Of a DNA stretch of 12,021 nt, positions 6,289 through 12,021 are shown piece by piece (position 1 is the first letter of the stretch; every line of letters starts with the position of its first letter). Source of the stretch: JBGQOJ01 sp052119585 (GTDB lineage Bacteria; Pseudomonadota; Alphaproteobacteria; Rhodobacterales; Rhodobacteraceae); the NCBI RefSeq assembly GCF_052119585.1, contig NZ_JBGQOJ010000040.1:1-12021 (forward strand). Reading direction: 5' to 3'. Under the pieces are notes generated by a model, which saw only the letters and a program-made list of their open reading frames with translations, ran no database searches and was not told the DNA's origin. The position numbers and the translations under genes were made by a program.

Positions 6289-6442
6289 GCGGCCTGTCTA
6301 ACCGCATAGATTCATGATGGAAATCCTCGACAGTCAGTGTTTTGCAACAACGCCATTTCGGGGTCATCAGGCTACCTACTCCGAGAGGTGGTTCCAGAAA
6401 TCTGAACAGCCGAGATAAGTGGATTTTCTGTGCAACAGCGGC

Positions 6443-6580
6443 ATGCTGCTGCGAGCAAAGAGAAGACCATTGCAAGACGCACCACGCTGGAATCACAGCC
6501 CGGCATTCAAGGCAAAGGTGGCGCTGGCCGCGATCAAGGGCGAGAATGCGCTGATCGAGCTGCGCAGGACTTCGACGTTC
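6443..6580 (+). pseudogene. IS3 orfA, N-terminal fragment
   Basis: From ATG 6443 the frame reads MLLRAKRRPLQDAPR, then WNHSPAFKAKVALAAIKGEN. This is the helix-turn-helix start of an IS3-type OrfA, the DNA-binding half of the transposase. After LIEL one base is missing: the continuation AQDFDV lies in the next frame. It is then joined directly to orfB. The rest of orfA and the frameshift window are deleted. Confidence 0.75.
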
Positions 6581-6675
6581 TGGGATGAAAATCATCAGGT
6601 CTACGGGCTCCGCAAGGCGTGGCACAAGATGAAGCGGGAGCGCTTTCAGGTGGCGCGATGCACGGTGGTACGTCT

Positions 6676-6719
6676 CCCTCTCAGCCATTGCTTTGCAATA
6701 CCCTGCCGGGCAACGGATT
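6676..6719. repeat. About 43-bp insert in IS3 orfB (small-element copy 2)
   Basis: IS3 orfB should read VARL-MKQIGI here. Instead extra bases begin CCCTCTCAGCC and end CTGCCGGGCAACGGATT. The insert contains a small hairpin, ATTGC-TTT-GCAAT (6687-6699). Its first eight bases and last thirteen closely match those of the insert at 6165-6201 in the IS5 remnant. Confidence 0.6.
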
Positions 6720-6883
6720 AAGCAGATCGGCATCCGTGGCGCTGTGCGCGGAAAGGTGGTCAAACAACGGTTCCAGACACGTCGGTGCCCTGTCCGCGTG
6801 ACAAGGTGAACCGTCAGTTCCGGGCGCCTGCGCCGAACATGCGCTGGGTCAGTGATTTTACCTACGTGTCAACCTGGCAAGGC

Positions 6884-6914
6884 GTTCACCATTGGACTTG
6901 AACCAATGGCGAAC
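6884..6914. repeat. Palindromic insert in IS3 orfB
   Basis: GTTCACCATTGG (6884-6895) and CCAATGGCGAAC (6903-6914) form a 12-bp stem with one mismatch and a 7-base loop. It interrupts orfB between STWQG and IDTFADR, where the family normally has a short strand-coding stretch. It differs in sequence from the other two inserts. Confidence 0.5.
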
Positions 6915-7032
6915 AAGGTCTCGCTCATCGACACATTCGCTGATCGCATCGTCGGATGGCGGGTGTCGCGGTCTGCCAAAACTGACTTTGTTCTCCCCTC
7001 TTGTCTTATGAATTGAGCAGTTCTTGTGCGAA

Positions 7033-7190
7033 GCTGGAACAGCTGCCCGGCACGACATTTATGCCGGGCAGCGGCGGAGGTCGGACCGTTCACCTCTTGG
7101 TCGTTATGGACCGTTGCCGAGTATGGTCGCCCCCGTCTTTTCTACTGACCTGAACGGATACTTGGGCTTCGGGCCCGCATGACAAGACAA
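7033..7190 (+). ncRNA. Candidate IS110 bridge RNA region (left non-coding end)
   Basis: GCTGCCCGGCA (7042-7052) and TGCCGGGCAGC (7062-7072) form a perfect 11-bp stem with a 9-base loop. About 120 further bases separate it from the transposase start. IS110-group elements encode a bridge RNA with a 5' stem-loop in exactly this position. Exact ends and loops are not determined here. Just before the stem, GCTGGAACAGC (7033-7043) is identical to the IS3 target flank at 7855-7865. Confidence 0.4.
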
Positions 7191-7206
7191 GGTGAGGAAA
7201 AGACAT

Positions 7207-7849
7207 ATGGAAGATACCATTGGGATTGATATTTCCAAAGACAAATTGGATGCGTACTGGCTTTCGAAACAGGAGCACAAACAGCTCTACAACAACAAAG
7301 ACGGGGTTAATGCGCTCGCGATTTGGGCAAAGGGAGCCGGGGTCTCGCGTGTCATTTTCGAATCGACAGGTATTTATCATCGCAGTGTCGAAATGGGCTT
7401 GGCGCACCACAACATCAGCTTTGCGCGTGTAAACCCACGCCAGGCACGGCGCTTTTGCGCAGGGGCTGGTCAGCTGGCAAAAACAGACCGGGTAGATGCT
7501 GCAATGTTGGCCCGAATGGGGTCGCTGCTAGAGCTGAAGGGGATGAGCCAAAGAGTGAAACCCTTCATGACCTCAAACAGTTGGCGACGGCGCGGCAGGC
7601 CCTGATCAAGGATCGCACTGCGGCCAAAGCACGGCTCGCCGCCACGACCCATCGGTTGCTCTCCCAGCAGATCAAACGGCGGCTGAGCCAGATCGAACGC
7701 GACCTTTTGCAGATTGCTGCTTTGGTCGACACGATCATTGCTGCTGATACAGAACTGCGTGCCAAGGCTGAAATCCTGGTAAGCATTCCCAGTATAACAA
7801 AGGTGACAGCCTGTGCGATCCTGACTGATATACCAGAGCTTGGGCAATG
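7207..7849 (+). pseudogene. IS110-family transposase, frameshifted and C-terminally deleted
   Basis: ATG 7207, with GGTGAGG upstream, starts MEDTIGIDISKDKLDAYWLS, the DEDD RuvC-like domain of IS110 recombinases. FESTG and KTDRVDA supply further acidic residues. After LLELKG (near 7545) the frame is lost at a run of four G; the continuation DEPKSETLHDLKQLATARQA lies in the next frame. It runs through IPSITKVTACAILTDIPELG to 7849, where IS3 sequence takes over. The C-terminal Tnp_20 domain with its catalytic serine is absent. Inactive. Confidence 0.85.
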
Positions 7850-8130
7850 GATGCGCTGGAACAGCGCCCTGCATGATCGACGGCCTGTGCAAAAGGGCGG
7901 ATTGACAAACAGAAGGGCGTCCGCGGCGAGCAATATTTGTCCATTCGATATACTGAGCGGCTGGCCGAGGCAGGCATCGAACCATCGGTCGGCAGCGTTG
8001 GCGACAACTACGACAACGCCCTCGCGGAAACCATGAACGGCCTCTACAAAACCGAGCTGGTTAATCGCCAAGGACCGCGGCGCAACATGCAGGATCTGGA
8101 AATGGCCACCCTCGGCTGGGTCGATTGGTT

Positions 8131-9509
8131 GTTTAATCGCATCGTACAGGTCAAGCTTATTCGCACCAACTTTGCGCGATGATAGCCACCTGCCGGGAGC
8201 AAGGTTGTTTCCGCGGTCGGCAAAAGCCGCCGCATTATGGTCTCCGCAGGAATGGTCTTCCTGTGTTCAACACGCAGTTTTTGAGGAACTGCATCCAATC
8301 TAAACGGAATGACCAGACCCACGTCCACGGCAGGGACCTCTCGCGCGGCGATCGTGCCTCGCTAAAAGGGCTTACTTACAAAGTCTTGGATTATGCTGGA
8401 ACGACAGCAAACTTTTTGAATGGCTCTCCCGCCTTGAGCATGCTGTGCATTATGACGGCCAGCTTGCGCGCCACGCCTGAGCCCCCAATCCTTGAGGTTA
8501 CTGTCATTTTGAGATTTGGTTCGCGTGAGCATTACGACCGCGGCCTCGTACAGAAGGCTTCGCAAGTGGCTATCCCCACGGCGGGAGATGTGCCCATCAT
8601 AATCAATTTCTCCGGATTGATACCGTCTCGTAGTCAACCCGAGCCAGGCACCGACCGAGCGTGATCGCTTAAAGTTGCCCGGATCTTCAATCGCAGCTGA
8701 GAACGACAGCGAGGTGATGGCGCCGATGCCCGGGATTGTCATCAGTAATTGCGCCGCCTTGCTGTTCCGCGCTGCCGCCAGAAGTTGCCGGTGAAGGTTG
8801 GCGACATGCTTGCGCATATCGCGCCACGCATCGACCAATGGCAATATAACGTTGGCCAGATTGTCGTTTCCGGCGAGGAGTTCCTGGACGTGCCTCTCGA
8901 ATACTTGGCCTTTGCTCTTGGGCACGATAAGGTCAAATGTCTTCATGACACCACGGATTTGGTTACTGAGTTGGATCGACATGCCAGCAACCTGCTTGCG
9001 AACGCCGATCAAAGTGCGGGTCAACATGGCATCGAAGCCCTTCACGCGAACGGCCTTGTAAAACCCGACCTCGGCCAATTGCGCTAATCCATCCGCGTCA
9101 TTGGCATCGGTCTTGTTCAGCGTCTCGTTCAAAATCTTCTGCGCGTGGCGCGCTTCTATACAGATCACTGGCAGCCCCTCGGCCAACAACGCATGGTAGA
9201 ACCATGTCGAGAGTGGACCCGTCTCGAAAACCACGCGTTTTACATGCGGTGCCCGCTTACGAATGATCCTCGCCAGTTCCGTGGGATCTGATGCGCATTT
9301 GCCTCGCCATGTTCGCGAGCCTCCTTGCCGGATCGAAATCGCGGTATCTTTCTGTGACACGTCAAGCCCAATATACTGTTCCATGGTTGCTCTCCATTCG
9401 ATGATTGGGCCCGGCGTTGATCGTGAGCCCGTTTTTCCATCTTATCGGGGGCAACCACCCCGCAATGAACGTTGGCTGTCCAGGGGAATCACACCGCGAT
9501 TACCCCATG
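8131..9509 (-). mobile_element. IS110/IS1111-type element inserted in IS3 orfB
   Basis: IS3 orfB breaks at GATTGGTT (8123-8130) and resumes at TTCAACAACCGG (9510), giving an element of about 1.38 kb with a shared TT at the junction. It carries one transposase gene on the minus strand. There are 125 bases upstream of the gene (9385-9509) and 231 bases downstream (8131-8361). The long downstream non-coding end is where IS1111-type elements encode their bridge RNA. Confidence 0.75.
8362..9384 (-). CDS. IS110-family transposase with frameshifted C-terminus
   Basis: A 340-aa DEDD recombinase. The RuvC-like catalytic residues are visible: D8 in YIGLDVSQK, E54 in VVFETG, and D93/D96 in NKTDANDAD. 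The Tnp_20 domain begins at MTIPGIGAITSL (about 215) and continues through EDPGNFKRSRSVGAWLGL, which holds the conserved serine region (S241/S243), and RRYQSGEIDY. After DWGLR (about 303) the protein leaves the family pattern. The expected tail KLAVIMHSMLKAGEPFKKF is present in a neighbouring frame at about 8400-8475, so an indel has replaced the last 30 or so residues. The start is ATG 9384 with GGAGAG upstream. The catalytic part is intact, so residual activity cannot be excluded. Confidence 0.85.
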   Translation of the reverse strand: MEQYIGLDVSQKDTAISIRQGGSRTWRGKCASDPTELARIIRKRAPHVKRVVFETGPLSTWFYHALLAEGLPVICIEARHAQKILNETLNKTDANDADGLAQLAEVGFYKAVRVKGFDAMLTRTLIGVRKQVAGMSIQLSNQIRGVMKTFDLIVPKSKGQVFERHVQELLAGNDNLANVILPLVDAWRDMRKHVANLHRQLLAAARNSKAAQLLMTIPGIGAITSLSFSAAIEDPGNFKRSRSVGAWLGLTTRRYQSGEIDYDGHISRRGDSHLRSLLYEAAVVMLTRTKSQNDSNLKDWGLRRGAQAGRHNAQHAQGGRAIQKVCCRSSIIQDFVSKPF

Positions 9510-9663
9510 TTCAACAACCGGCGCCTGCTTGGACCCATCGGAAATATCCCGCCAGCAGAGGCTGAAGACAATTACAATGCACAGCGCGACGTGTACGATA
9601 TGGTCGCGTGAAATGAAGCTATGGGTCTCAGATGAAACTGGAGCGATTCAGTGACCATTCTCA

Positions 9664-10345
9664 AGGTGGGCGCGAATATCGCTCACCGCCAGACCCACTG
9701 CATATCTAGCGAAGCTCCTGTTCTCGAACATCGTGTTGGTCTTTCACATCGTCGGAAGGGTAACTGCCAGCTTGCGTGCCAGTGCAACGCATGCCTCCCA
9801 GCTTCCGGATCGGGCACTCAGTCGCAATCCCATTTCTCAATGCAATAGAGGGCGAAGCACGATATAGGATGACTGTCGCTGCCTCGAACAAAAGCTTGCG
9901 TGTCAGGCGATCTCCTGCCTTTGAGATGCGCCCAGTAATGTCGACTTCGCCCAACTGATAACGCTTCGGCATCTGCCCCAGATAAGCGCCGACACCGCAG
10001 GCCGATCGGAACCGGGCTGGGTCATCCACAGCTGTTCCGAAGGCAATCTCGGTAAGACTGCCGACACCGGGGGCACTTGAGACAAGTCGGCAAGCTTCAT
10101 TTTCCCGTGCGAAGCGGGCAAGTTGCCGGGCAAACGCACGACGCTGATCCTTGAGACCGGAAAGCACAGACAGAAGGCTTTCGAGCAGATCGCGCAAAAC
10201 GACATCGTCTGGCAATGCTCGTCGAACTGACTGCTCTAAAACCTGCCCTTTCCCCGTTGATAACTTCAACCCGAAGGTCTTGGCCAAGCCTCTCATCTGG
10301 TTGATCATTGTCGCGCACATCCGCACGATCCATTCTCGCGTCGCA
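9664..10345 (-). mobile_element. IS110-family fragment
   Basis: This contains the C-terminal two thirds of a third, different IS110-type transposase, abutting the right end of the IS3 element. Its N-terminal part and its upstream end are missing beyond about 10345. It has no close nucleotide similarity by eye to the other two IS110 copies. Confidence 0.65.
9706..10326 (-). pseudogene. IS110-family transposase, N-terminally truncated and frameshifted
   Basis: The visible part begins INQMRGLAKTFGLKLSTGKG and continues through a helical middle to SSAPGVGSLTEIAFGTAVDD, SACGVGAYLGQMPKRYQLGE and SKAGDRLTRKLLFEAATVIL. This is the family's C-terminal Tnp_20 domain with its conserved serine region. 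The N-terminal DEDD domain is gone. Past SIALR the frame shifts: the expected tail LRLSARSGSWEACVALARKL lies in the adjacent frame. Two lesions make it inactive. Confidence 0.8.
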
Positions 10346-10575
10346 AGGATGGCCTACATGATGCAACCAGAAATCGAAAGATACCTTGCATCGCAGCATA
10401 ACGAACGGCGATAAAAAATTAAAGTAGAACGCAATCTTAAAATCGTCAACTTTTGGTAGATCAGCCATAGAAAGGTTAGTGAGCTATGCGATCTTTGCTT
10501 CCGATGATGGCAGCCTGTGACCTGGCTAGGATCACAACTGCGTAACTGGTTATTTTTGAAGGAAGAAAAAAACAC
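10346..10575. promoter_or_regulatory. Upstream region of the XRE regulator with TGTGA-N11-TCACA
   Basis: There is no gene in this 230-base stretch. TGTGA (10516-10520) and TCACA (10532-10536) form an inverted repeat spaced by 11 bases, about 40 bases before the regulator start. That is a plausible autoregulatory operator position. AAGGA at 10559-10563 serves as the ribosome site. Promoter boxes could not be fixed. Confidence 0.35.
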
Positions 10576-10947
10576 ATGAAGCATCCAGTCGACATTCATG
10601 TTGGAAAGCGCATTCGCCAGCGGCGGCTACTGCTGAATACCAACCAGCAACAATTGTCAGACCAAGTCGGTGTCAATTACCAGCAGGTACAAAAATATGA
10701 AACTGGCATGAACCGTGTCAGCGCATCGCGCCTTTGGGTGATCGCAAAAGTCTTGAATGTTCCGGTGTCCTTTTTCTTTGAAGGACTGAATGATCAACCC
10801 TTGGCGAACACTAGGAAATCTGATTTTCCCGTCGATATTATGACAGATAAGGAGGCGCTGGAACTTTTGCGTGCGTACTATACAATCCCCGAAAATCAGC
10901 GGCGCCGCCTGTTCGATTTAGCCCGCGCTCTCAGCGAGGCGGCCTGA
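10576..10947 (+). CDS. XRE-family transcriptional regulator
   Basis: A 123-aa DNA-binding protein. The Cro/C1-type helix-turn-helix spans residues about 10-65: HVGKRIRQRRLLLNTNQQQL, then SDQVGVNYQQVQKYETGMNR, then VSASRLWVIAKVLNVPVSFF. This pattern, with QIQKYE-like and VPVSFFFEGL signatures, is common among small XRE regulators of alphaproteobacteria. A C-terminal acidic/helical part (EALELLRAYYTIPENQRRRL) probably mediates dimerisation. The start is ATG 10576; AAGGA lies 12 bases upstream, a rather long spacing. The gene is intact and stands alone between IS fragments, so its targets are not evident from context. A TGTGA/TCACA inverted repeat in front may be its own operator. Confidence 0.88.
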   Translation: MKHPVDIHVGKRIRQRRLLLNTNQQQLSDQVGVNYQQVQKYETGMNRVSASRLWVIAKVLNVPVSFFFEGLNDQPLANTRKSDFPVDIMTDKEALELLRAYYTIPENQRRRLFDLARALSEAA

Positions 10948-11227
10948 TACTCGCTTCTTGCTTAACAGCCATGTGTGATCACAGATTGCCTGACGGCGGC
11001 GAGGCGATTGTGTCTCTAAAGTGATTAAAATTCTCCGGCGCCATTATCCCTATGAGTAGATTTGCGCCTGATCAGGCGTCTAGGTCAAGTGTGATCGGTT
11101 CGATTGGCTGCGCGAGTGTTTAAGAGCCGTAGCCCTTGCGCACCCGAATCTGTCCTGAGAGCCTGCAAATGAATAGATTTTATGTCGGCGCAACTGTCGC
11201 TAATGAACAGGCTGTCTTGGGTCGGAC
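10948..11227. other. Non-coding stretch with short palindromes
   Basis: No credible gene. TGTGATCACA (10974-10983) and CGCCTGATCAGGCG (11065-11078) are perfect palindromes; the first reuses the TGTGA/TCACA half-sites seen upstream of the XRE gene. The stretch ends at the terminus of the IS5 element. Confidence 0.4.
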
Positions 11228-11294
11228 GGGCGTTGTTGCACAACTCTGATCGCGGCCGATTCACATTGTGAATCCATGCGGTTAGACAAGCCAC

Positions 11295-11944
11295 ATGAGC
11301 AAGCCATCACCCGCCCGCTACCGCACCACGAACTGGTCCAGCTACACCGCCTCACTGAAGAAGCGTGGCTCTTTGTTGATATGGTTGGACAAAGAGATGA
11401 CCTGGCTTGCGCCGCATGACGGGAGCCCTGGCCGACCATCGATGTTCTCCAATGCAGCGATCCAGTTCTGTCTGACGATCAAGGTCCTGTTCAAGCTGCC
11501 TTTGCGGCAGACGACCGGCATGGTGGCCAGCCTGTTGAAGATGGCAGGACTGGACTGGGCTGTGCCGGACTACACGACTCTGTGCCGAGGGCAGAAGACG
11601 CTCGCCGTCCAGATCCCCTATCGCCGCGCCGATGGCCCCTTGAACCTGCTCGTCGACAGCACTGGGATCAAGTTCCTCGGTGATGGCGAATGGCAGGCGC
11701 GCAAGCACGGTGTACAGGGTCGGCGCCAACGGCGCAAGGTCCATCTGGCCATGGACACGGCTACTTCGGACATCCGCGCCGTGGAGTTCACCCCCAGCAG
11801 CGATGGTGACAGACCGGTCTTACCGGAGTTGCTCGACCAGATCCCCGAAGGTGAAGAGATCGGCACGGTGACTGCCGACGGCGCTTATGACACCCGCCGA
11901 GGCCATACTGCCATCATCGACCACCATGCTATCGCGATCATCCC
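11295..11944 (+). pseudogene. IS5-family transposase, broken at about residue 217
   Basis: From ATG 11295 the protein reads MSKPSPARYRTTNWSSYTAS. It runs through the DDE core: LNLLVDSTGIKFLGDGEW with the first catalytic Asp, RRKVHLAMD, and TADGAYDTRRGH with the second. It stops resembling the family after HAIAIIP. The next codons (RGGSGKLNRWDKWIFRATAA, then stop at 12006-12008) are IS3 end sequence read in frame. The third catalytic residue region is missing, so it is inactive. It is the better-preserved reference for dating the 5.9-kb copy. Confidence 0.85.
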
Positions 11945-12021
11945 AAGAGGTGGTTCGGGAAAACTGAACAGGTGGGATAAGTGGATTTTCCGCGCAACAG
12001 CAGCATGATGCTGCGAGCGAG
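11945..12021 (+). mobile_element. IS3 left end, second copy, inserted in the IS5 transposase
   Basis: From AAGAGGTGGTTCGGG to the window edge this matches 6383-6460 with roughly ten differences over about 75 bases. The match includes CTGAACAG, GATAAGTGGATTTTC and the start of orfA (ATGATGCTGCGAGC). At 6382 the sequence starts an IS3 element; here it starts inside the IS5 gene. The remainder of this IS3 copy lies outside the window. Confidence 0.7.

Larger units (their letters stand above)
5883..6354 (-). mobile_element. IS5-family internal-deletion derivative (about 0.47 kb)
   Basis: The ends GGGCGTTGTTGTGCAACTC (5883 onward) and TTTGCAACAACGCC (to 6354) are opposed and match the terminus of the longer IS5 at 11228 (GGGCGTTGTTGCACAACTC). 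Inside, on the minus strand, the first part of the transposase is joined directly to its last codons, so the middle is gone. Both ends survive, so it could in principle be mobilised in trans, like a MITE. It also carries a 37-bp insert. Confidence 0.8.
6996..7849 (+). mobile_element. Truncated IS110-family element inserted in IS3 orfB
   Basis: IS3 orfB is intact up to GTTCTC (6990-6995) and resumes at GATGCGCTGG (7850). The intervening 854 bases carry a roughly 200-base non-coding end and the first two thirds of an IS110 transposase. A long 5' non-coding end is typical of the IS110 subgroup, where the bridge RNA lies upstream of the gene. The right end of the element is missing, so it cannot transpose by itself. 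Confidence 0.75.
6581..9611 (+). pseudogene. IS3 orfB (DDE transposase), split into at least five pieces
   Basis: Pieces in order are 6581-6675 (WDENHQVYGLRKAWHKMKRE), 6720-6883 (KQIGIRGAVRGKVV; APAPNMRWVSDFTYVSTWQG), 6925-6995 (IDTFADRIVGWRVSRSAKTD), 7850-8130 (DALEQ; RRPVQKGGL; YTERLAEAGIEPSVGSVGDN; YDNALAETMNGLYKTEL; GWVDW) and 9510-9611 (FNNRRLLGPIGNIPPAEAED to MVA and stop). The DDE motifs are partly visible: D in WVSDFTYV and E in NALAET. There are frameshifts near 6760 and a scrambled stretch at about 7900-7930. The breaks correspond to inserts at 6676, 6884, 6996 and 8131. Rejoining across the two IS110 insertions restores FVL-DALEQ and VDW-FNNRR without loss. Confidence 0.8.
6382..9663 (+). 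mobile_element. IS3-family element, decayed and interrupted by two IS110 elements
   Basis: The left end CGAGAGGTGGTTCCAGAAATC (6382-6402, 21 bases including flank) is matched in inverse by the right end at 9645-9663 (TGAGAATGGTCACTGAATC on the minus strand). Between them lie orfA and orfB pieces in the correct order. They are separated by an internal deletion, two small inserts, a truncated IS110 (6996-7849) and a longer IS110 (8131-9509). A second left end of the same element occurs at 11945. No clear target duplication is visible at the outer ends. Confidence 0.75.
11228..12021 (+). mobile_element. IS5-family element, interrupted and running off the window
   Basis: The left terminus GGGCGTTGTTGCACAACTC begins at 11228. 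A near-perfect palindrome GATTCACATTGTGAATC (11258-11274) lies between the terminus and the transposase start. The internally deleted copy at 5883-6354 shares the terminus and coding sequence. The element is broken at about 11944 by an IS3 left end, so its right half is beyond the window or lost. Confidence 0.8.

Noticed and set aside
6170..6763. 197-codon minus-strand frame across the IS5 and IS3 remnants
   Set aside because: It crosses two element borders and two inserts; only scattered IS5 codons are read in their own frame.
7530..7560. Programmed -1 frameshift at the GGGG run in the IS110 transposase
   Set aside because: IS110 transposases are made from one frame and the element is already truncated; a plain one-base deletion is simpler.
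10097..10468. Minus-strand frame starting MADLPKVDDF
   Set aside because: It enters the IS110 fragment in the wrong frame and has no recognised motif or ribosome site.
10974..10983. TGTGATCACA as a CRP site
   Set aside because: The CRP consensus needs six bases between TGTGA and TCACA; here there are none, and at 10516-10536 there are eleven.
1..12021. CRISPR array
   Set aside because: No regularly spaced direct repeats were found; the only spaced repeats are the IS21-type terminal units at 6-61.

Overview
The window looks like accessory DNA from a Rhodobacterales-type alphaproteobacterium (Roseobacter/Paracoccus-like). This rests on the mostly GC-rich coding DNA, the mix of IS3, IS5, IS110 and IS21 remnants, and the style of the XRE, AlpA and DUF3883 proteins. 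The assignment is inferred from recognition by eye; no database search was possible.

Left part (1-3650): a minus-strand gene cluster. In transcription order it holds a possible 44-aa small ORF (3427-3293), a DUF3883-type PD-(D/E)XK nuclease-like protein (3283-2447), a 555-aa protein with two N-terminal membrane helices, a coiled-coil middle and a D..QVK nuclease-like core (2315-648, TTG start), and a HAD-superfamily hydrolase (479-77, TTG start). The last is cut off by an IS21-type end. Two putative nuclease-like proteins and a phosphohydrolase resemble an accessory or defence-type locus, but no known system is recognised. The cluster is bounded on its upstream side by a rho-independent terminator (3581-3608, minus) and a 14-base match to a tRNA-Ser 3' end (3633-3646).

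Middle (3650-5880): next to the tRNA-like end lies an AlpA-type excisionase/regulator, as at the end of an integrative element. It is followed by the C-terminal stub of a RelE-type toxin with an intact XRE-type antitoxin, a degenerate stretch ending in a second IS21-type end, and an AT-rich orphan gene for a receiver-like protein.

Right part (5880-12021): an insertion-sequence graveyard. A 0.47-kb internally deleted IS5 copy lies beside an IS3 remnant (about 6382-9663). The IS3 orfB is split by a truncated IS110 (6996-7849) and a nearly full-length IS110 (8131-9509). Two of the IS fragments carry related inserts of about 40 bp, and a third site in the IS3 carries a palindromic insert. A third IS110 fragment (minus), an XRE regulator gene, and a second, longer IS5 follow. 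That IS5 is itself interrupted by another IS3 left end at the window edge.

The genes most likely to be functional are the DUF3883 gene, the 555-aa gene, alpA, the antitoxin, the receiver-like gene and the XRE regulator. Most of the rest is decayed mobile DNA.
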